From contig JAMCTB010000148.1 of the NCBI GenBank assembly GCA_023380955.1, positions 1-8,903 of the forward strand: 8,903 bases of DNA. Direction: 5' to 3'. The notes under the pieces were generated by a model. It worked only from the letters and a program-made list of their open reading frames with translations. It ran no database searches and had not been told where the DNA came from. The stretch comes from Chloroflexota bacterium. GTDB lineage: Bacteria; Chloroflexota; UBA6077. The position numbers and the translations under genes are program-made. Positions within the stretch are counted from its first letter, which is position 1; each line of letters begins with the position of its first letter. Below are positions 5,753 to 8,903 of this stretch, piece by piece.

Positions 5753-7118
5753 GAGGCTTCGCCGGATCGTTGGGGAGGAGTGGGTCCTCACCACCCCCGA
5801 GGATCTGGTCTGCTACGGCTACGACGCCAGCTACCTGCAGGACCGGCCGTGGGTGGTAGTCCTACCCAGCTCCGCACAGGAGATCTCCGAGATCCTGAAG
5901 CTGGCCAACCAGGAGCAGCTGCCCATCGTGGCGCGAGGCACCGGAACCGGAATGTCTGGGGGATCCATCCCGGACCAGGCCAGCATCGTCCTCAGCGTCA
6001 CTCGCATGAGCCGGATCGAGGAGATCGACCTGGTCAACCTGGTGGCCGTGGTGGAGCCCGGCGTCATCACCGCCGACCTGCAGGCCGAGGTGGAGGAGCT
6101 GGGTCTCTTCTACCCCCCCGATCCGGCCAGCCTGAAGCAGTCCACCCTGGGCGGCAACGTGGCCGAGGGGGCCGGCGGGCCCCGCTGCCTGAAGTACGGC
6201 ACCACCAAGGACTACGTGCTGGGGCTGGAGGTGGTGTTACCCACCGGCGAGGTCGTCCGCACCGGCGGGAAGCTGATGAAGGACGTCACCGGCTACAACC
6301 TTACCCAGCTGTTTGTCGGATCCGAGGGCACCCTGGGGGTGATCACCGAGATCATCCTCCGGCTGATCCCCAAGCCCGAGACGAAGCGCACCGCCATGGC
6401 CATCTTCCCACGGTTGGAGGATGCCACGCAGACGGTGACCAACCTGCTGGGCGCCGGCATTCTGCCCTCCACCATCGAGATAATGGACAACACCACCATT
6501 CGGGTGGTGGAGGAGTATCTGAAGATGGGGCTGCCGGTGGAGGCCGGGGCAATCCTGATCGTCGAGGTGGACGGCCGGGAGGAGGCCATCCTGCCGGAGA
6601 TCGAGCAGGTAGGCCGGGTCTGCGAGAATAGCGGCGCCTCCGAGGTGAAGGTCGCCACCACCGCCGAGGGGTGCGAGGCCCTCTGGAAGGCGCGTCGGGC
6701 CGTCTCGCCGGCCCTGGGACGGTTGGCCCCCGCCAAGCAGGGAGAGGATATCGCTGTGCCCCGCAGCGCCATTCCCGAGATGGTGCGACGGATCGGGGAG
6801 ATCTCCAAGAAGTACGACCTGGTCATCCCCGTCTTCGGCCACGCCGGGGACGGGAACCTGCACCCCAATCTGCTGTTCGACACTCGGGACCACGAGATGA
6901 TGGAGCGGGTCCACCAGGCCGCCTCGGAGATCTTCGGCGCCGCCATCGAGCTGGGCGGCACCCTCTCGGGCGAACACGGGATCGGCCTGGTCAAGCAGCC
7001 CTACATCGCCCGCCGGCTGTCGCCCCCCGTGCTGGAGCTGATGCAGCGGATAAAGGCCACCTTCGACCCCAATAACCTGCTCAACCCTGGTAAAATGATC
7101 TATCCGGAACAGTCCTAA
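5733..7118 (+). CDS. glcD: FAD-linked 2-hydroxyacid dehydrogenase, glycolate oxidase subunit GlcD type (second paralogue)
   Basis: This 461-residue GlcD-type flavoprotein has a full complement of motifs. The FAD-binding domain has ARGTGTGMSGG (67-77) and the DPASLKQSTLGGNVAEGAGG block (130-149). The C-terminal domain has LWKARRAVSPALGR (317-330), with the Trp and Arg usual in GlcD, the metal-site motifs GHAGDGNLHP (369-378) and SGEHGIG (412-418), and LNPGKM (450-455). It therefore looks like the more canonical catalytic subunit of the pair. The ATG lies inside the end of glcF, 20 bp before that gene's stop, with only a weak AAGG (5726-5729), so translation is probably coupled. The stop TAA is the end of the first heptamer of a GTCCTNN repeat. 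The substrate (glycolate, D-lactate or another 2-hydroxyacid) cannot be settled from sequence alone. Confidence 0.93.
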   Translation: MKTEIVERLRRIVGEEWVLTTPEDLVCYGYDASYLQDRPWVVVLPSSAQEISEILKLANQEQLPIVARGTGTGMSGGSIPDQASIVLSVTRMSRIEEIDLVNLVAVVEPGVITADLQAEVEELGLFYPPDPASLKQSTLGGNVAEGAGGPRCLKYGTTKDYVLGLEVVLPTGEVVRTGGKLMKDVTGYNLTQLFVGSEGTLGVITEIILRLIPKPETKRTAMAIFPRLEDATQTVTNLLGAGILPSTIEIMDNTTIRVVEEYLKMGLPVEAGAILIVEVDGREEAILPEIEQVGRVCENSGASEVKVATTAEGCEALWKARRAVSPALGRLAPAKQGEDIAVPRSAIPEMVRRIGEISKKYDLVIPVFGHAGDGNLHPNLLFDTRDHEMMERVHQAASEIFGAAIELGGTLSGEHGIGLVKQPYIARRLSPPVLELMQRIKATFDPNNLLNPGKMIYPEQS

Positions 7119-7175
7119 GTCCTGAGTCCAACCATCCAGATCGGCGCCCGGGACTCAGGGCACAGGACGCAGGAC
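7112..7175. repeat. Inverted heptamer-repeat element overlapping the end of the second glcD
   Basis: The left arm is GTCCTAA, GTCCTGA, GTCCAAC (7112-7132). The right arm is CCGGGAC, TCAGGGC, ACAGGAC, GCAGGAC (7148-7175), which read as reverse complement is GTCCTGC, GTCCTGT, GCCCTGA, GTCCCGG. The same GTCCTGN unit ends the first glcD gene. The stop TAA (7116-7118) is the end of the first heptamer. The arms can fold into an imperfect hairpin before the zinc-ribbon gene. Confidence 0.75.
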
Positions 7176-7203
7176 TTCGTATCCCGACCGCGAGGTGATT
7201 CCT

Positions 7204-7443
7204 ATGCCCATCTACGAGTATCGTTGCCACGGTTGCAGGCGTCGAGTCAGCGTCTTCTTCCGCAGCTTCAACTCCACCGAGGCCCCCGTCTGCCCCCAGT
7301 GCGGCTCCACCAACCTTACCAAGCTGGTATCCCGCTTCGCCGTGATGAAGTCGGAGGAGGGCCGCCTGGAGGACTTGGCGGACCCCAGCAACCTGAGTGG
7401 GCTGGACGAGAACGACCCCCAAGAGCATCGCCCGGTGGGCTAA
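7204..7443 (+). CDS. FmdB-family zinc-ribbon protein, N-terminal part (prematurely stopped)
   Basis: The protein starts MPIYEYRCHGC, the hallmark of the FmdB family of small putative regulatory zinc ribbons. Cys8/Cys11 and Cys30/Cys33 form the two CxxC knuckles that would bind one zinc ion. The target and role of these proteins are largely unknown. ATG 7204 is chosen over the in-frame GTG at 7195 because family members begin MPIYEY and GAGGTGA (7192-7198) then sits 5 nt upstream. This frame yields 79 residues. The last seven (QEHRPVG) look out of place: a one-base shift in the C run 7416-7420 continues the protein as DPKSIARWAKKMGQEMGEDLG, the extension I recall from Chloroflexota members. 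So the gene is either broken, frameshift-decoded, or affected by a sequencing error. The zinc ribbon itself is intact. Confidence 0.85.
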   Translation: MPIYEYRCHGCRRRVSVFFRSFNSTEAPVCPQCGSTNLTKLVSRFAVMKSEEGRLEDLADPSNLSGLDENDPQEHRPVG

Positions 7444-7591
7444 GAAGATGGGGCAGGAGATGGGCGAGGATCTGGGGCCGGAGTACGAGGAGATGGTCGA
7501 CCGGATGGAAGCCGGGGAGATGCCCGACGACGAGAGCCTGGGTGGGGGCGACGGACTCGACAGCGGATCATCCCTGGGCGAGGACCTTTGA
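7421..7591 (+). pseudogene. Frame-shifted C-terminal part of the FmdB-family gene
   Basis: In the frame one base further on, 7421-7588 reads 56 codons beginning KSIARWAKKMGQEMGEDLG, then an acidic helix-like stretch (PEYEEMVDRMEAGEMPDDE), a Gly/Ser/Asp-rich tail and a TGA stop. It has the composition of a real coding region and joins seamlessly to residue 72 of the upstream frame if one C of the CCCCC run (7416-7420) is skipped, giving a protein of about 128 residues. An ATG at 7397 opens this frame slightly earlier, but its first eight codons overlap the fmdB frame, have no Shine-Dalgarno and look like shadow sequence. It is therefore treated as the detached 3' part of fmdB rather than a separate gene. 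Confidence 0.75.
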
Positions 7592-7612
7592 TGCATCGTC
7601 CTCCGCGAAGCG

Positions 7613-7639
7613 GCATGAAGCTTGCGACGATCTTCATGC
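7613..7639 (+). other. Hairpin in the spacer before the enolase-superfamily gene
   Basis: GCATGAAG (7613-7620) and CTTCATGC (7632-7639) form a perfect 8-bp stem with an 11-nt loop. The loop bases GACGAT (7626-7631) could alternatively pair with ATCGTC (7595-7600). There is no U tract, so it is a weak terminator candidate at best. It ends about 10 nt before the strong Shine-Dalgarno AAGGAGGT (7649-7656), so it could also affect translation initiation. Confidence 0.4.
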
Positions 7640-7661
7640 ACTTGGATAAAGGAGGTTTCTC

Positions 7662-8753
7662 GTGAAGATAACCAGCATCCAGGCCACCACCCACCGGATC
7701 CCCGTCCGAGTCCCCCTGATCGACGACCCCATCTACCGGCAGATCGTCTTCACCCGGGTCGAGACCGACCAGGGGATCGCCGGCTACGGCATGACCAGCC
7801 AGATCCTTCGCTTCTCCGTCAAGGAGTTCATCAACCGGGAGCTGGGCCCCTTCCTGAAGGGCAGGGACCCCATCGACACCGAGCGGCTGTGGAACGACTC
7901 CTACCTCCGCTTCAACCAGCGGGGCAGTTCGGGCGCCGTCCAGGGCGGCATCAGCGCGGTGGACATCGCCCTCTGGGATGTCAAGGGTAAGTACCTGAAC
8001 CAGCCGGTGTGGCGGCTGCTGGGCGGCTACTCCGCCAAGGTCCCGGCCTACATCACCTTCGGCTTGCCGGACTACGACCGGGATCAGCTGGTGGAGGTGG
8101 CCCGGATGCTGGTCGGCCAGGGCCAGGACAAGCTGAAGATGGTGGTGGCCGACGAAGGAGCTAAGGACATCCTGGAGGACGCTGCCCGGGTGAAGGTGGT
8201 GCGGGAGGCCATCGGCGACGGGGTCGAGCTGATGGTCGACGCCAACCAGCTGCTCGGCTACACCGACGCCCTCGAGCTGTGTCGCCGCCTCGAGCCCTAC
8301 AACCTCCGATGGTTCGAAGAGCCCATCTTCGCCAACGACGTCGTCCAGCTGGCCGAGCTTCGCCGGCACACCAGGATCCCTATCTCGGCAGGGCAGAACG
8401 AGGGGCATCGATGGCGCCACCGGGACCTGATCGTGAACGGGGCGGTGGACATCGTCCAGCCCAACGTCGTCTACGTCGGTGGCTACACCGAGGGGCAGAG
8501 GGTGGCTCACCTGGCCCAGGCCTTCAGCCTGCCCATCGCCAACGGCGGTGGGTGGCCCCACGTCAACGCCCCGCTCCATGGGGGCGTCGCCAACGGCTGG
8601 CGGGTGGAGTTTCATTACGTCATGTGGATGGCGGGAGAGGCGATCTTCAAGAACCCGCCGGGCCCGGTGCAGGGGTGGGTCACCCTCACCGACAGAGCCG
8701 GCCACGGCCTGGAGCCCAACGAGGACGTCCTGAGGGACACCGAGGAGCGGTGA
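7662..8753 (+). CDS. Mandelate racemase/muconate lactonizing enzyme family protein (enolase superfamily), likely sugar-acid dehydratase-like
   Basis: This 363-residue member of the enolase superfamily has an N-terminal capping domain (about 1-125, with GGISAVDIALWDVKGK at 95-110) and a C-terminal TIM-type barrel. Such enzymes abstract a proton next to a carboxylate, using Mg2+, and many are acid-sugar dehydratases. Visible active-site elements are the KxK motif (Lys157-Leu-Lys159) on the second strand, Asp193 in MVDAN and Glu219 in WFEEP as metal ligands. The third ligand position, normally Glu in AGE, is Gln245 in ISAGQNEGHRW. The Asp-His dyad of mandelate racemase is also absent: QPN (266-268) replaces the Asp motif and Gly295 stands near the usual His, though His300 and His306 lie close by. 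The GTG start is fixed by AAGGAGGT 5 nt upstream. The reaction is not identifiable. Its position after the glcD-glcF-glcD block suggests hydroxy- or sugar-acid metabolism. Confidence 0.88.
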   Translation: MKITSIQATTHRIPVRVPLIDDPIYRQIVFTRVETDQGIAGYGMTSQILRFSVKEFINRELGPFLKGRDPIDTERLWNDSYLRFNQRGSSGAVQGGISAVDIALWDVKGKYLNQPVWRLLGGYSAKVPAYITFGLPDYDRDQLVEVARMLVGQGQDKLKMVVADEGAKDILEDAARVKVVREAIGDGVELMVDANQLLGYTDALELCRRLEPYNLRWFEEPIFANDVVQLAELRRHTRIPISAGQNEGHRWRHRDLIVNGAVDIVQPNVVYVGGYTEGQRVAHLAQAFSLPIANGGGWPHVNAPLHGGVANGWRVEFHYVMWMAGEAIFKNPPGPVQGWVTLTDRAGHGLEPNEDVLRDTEER

Positions 8754-8762
8754 CCATCAACT

Positions 8763-8851
8763 CCCTCTCCCTATGGGAGAGGGTCGGGGGGAGGGCTGTC
8801 TGGTCGGCATCGATTGAGCCCTCACCCTCACCCTCTCCCATAGGGAGAGGG
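8763..8851. repeat. Inverted pair of REP-like repeats (REPIN-like unit)
   Basis: Two copies of the 35-bp unit seen at 1650-1684 face each other: 8763-8797 (+) and 8817-8851 (-), separated by 19 nt. Each copy contains its own CCCTCTCCC/GGGAGAGGG hairpin, and the two together can fold into one long imperfect hairpin of about 89 nt. The pair starts 10 nt after the stop of the enolase-superfamily gene. A two-REP inverted layout is the form usually mobilised by RAYT transposases; no such transposase is in the window. The 118-nt spacer 8754-8871 holds nothing else recognisable apart from a Shine-Dalgarno. Confidence 0.8.
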
Positions 8852-8871
8852 GATAAGTGCAGGAGGAGGAG

Positions 8872-8903
8872 ATGATTCTAGACCGGCCCAAGGAGGAGCT
8901 AGC
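8872..8903 (+). CDS. Possible start of a further gene, cut by the window edge
   Basis: An ATG at 8872 follows AGGAGGAGGAG (8861-8871) and opens MILDRPKEELA up to the edge. Only eleven residues are visible, so no family can be assigned. A second Shine-Dalgarno-like AAGGAGGAG (8890-8898) lies inside this stretch, so the true start could instead be just beyond the window. Confidence 0.4.
   Translation, partial: MILDRPKEEL

Noticed and set aside
7397..7591. An independent 64-aa gene starting at ATG 7397
   Set aside because: The first eight codons lie in the fmdB coding frame's shadow and there is no ribosome site. The remainder fits as the continuation of fmdB after a one-base shift.
1..8903. 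tRNA, rRNA, insertion sequence or phage genes
   Set aside because: No cloverleaf, rRNA motif, transposase, integrase or phage protein is recognisable on either strand.

Overview
The window is high-GC, G/C-third-position bacterial DNA, and every credible gene lies on the + strand. The gene set is ordinary central metabolism: AccA, a PPi-type phosphofructokinase, CysE, a CxxC mini-protein, glycolate-oxidase-type subunits, an FmdB zinc ribbon and an enolase-superfamily enzyme. The best taxonomic hint is the FmdB-like protein. Its long acidic C-terminal extension resembles versions I recall from Chloroflexota. The degenerate heptamer repeats between genes also fit that phylum. A Chloroflexota source (possibly Dehalococcoidia/SAR202-like or Anaerolineae-like) is an inference, not a demonstration.

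Layout: (1) 2-349 is the 3' end of accA. (2) 350-606 is a spacer with an inverted heptamer-repeat element, an 11-bp perfect inverted repeat and a TATAAT promoter. (3) 607-1638 is a phosphofructokinase with Asp104/Lys124, the pyrophosphate-type signature. (4) 1639-1816 holds a 35-bp REP-like palindrome and an intrinsic terminator whose loop contains the extended -10 box of the next promoter. (5) 1817-2744 is cysE plus a 66-aa DUF1858 redox-disulfide protein, 10 nt apart. (6) 2745-2957 holds a 77-bp inverted-repeat element and a LacI-type palindrome. (7) 2958-7118 is a glcD-glcF-glcD cassette: two full-length FAD/metal 2-hydroxyacid dehydrogenase paralogues flanking a 4Fe-4S/CCG subunit. (8) 7204-7591 is an FmdB zinc-ribbon gene broken by a one-base frameshift in a C5 run. 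(9) 7662-8753 is a mandelate racemase/muconate lactonizing enzyme family protein with unusual active-site residues. (10) 8763-8851 is a pair of inverted REP copies, followed by a possible gene start at the right edge.

How the genes may work together: accA next to pfk recalls the accD-accA-pfkA-pyk order of Firmicutes. The glcD-glcF-glcD block plausibly oxidises glycolate, D-lactate or a related 2-hydroxyacid and passes electrons through Fe-S centres to the respiratory chain. The downstream enolase-superfamily enzyme could be a sugar-acid dehydratase feeding the same 2-hydroxy/2-keto acid metabolism, but that link rests only on position.

I do not see a clear new multi-gene system. The most unusual signals are non-coding. 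Heptamer-repeat elements meet the stop codon of three different genes and supply one putative -35 box. A terminator and a promoter are interlocked before cysE. The fmdB frameshift lies at a CCC-C site.
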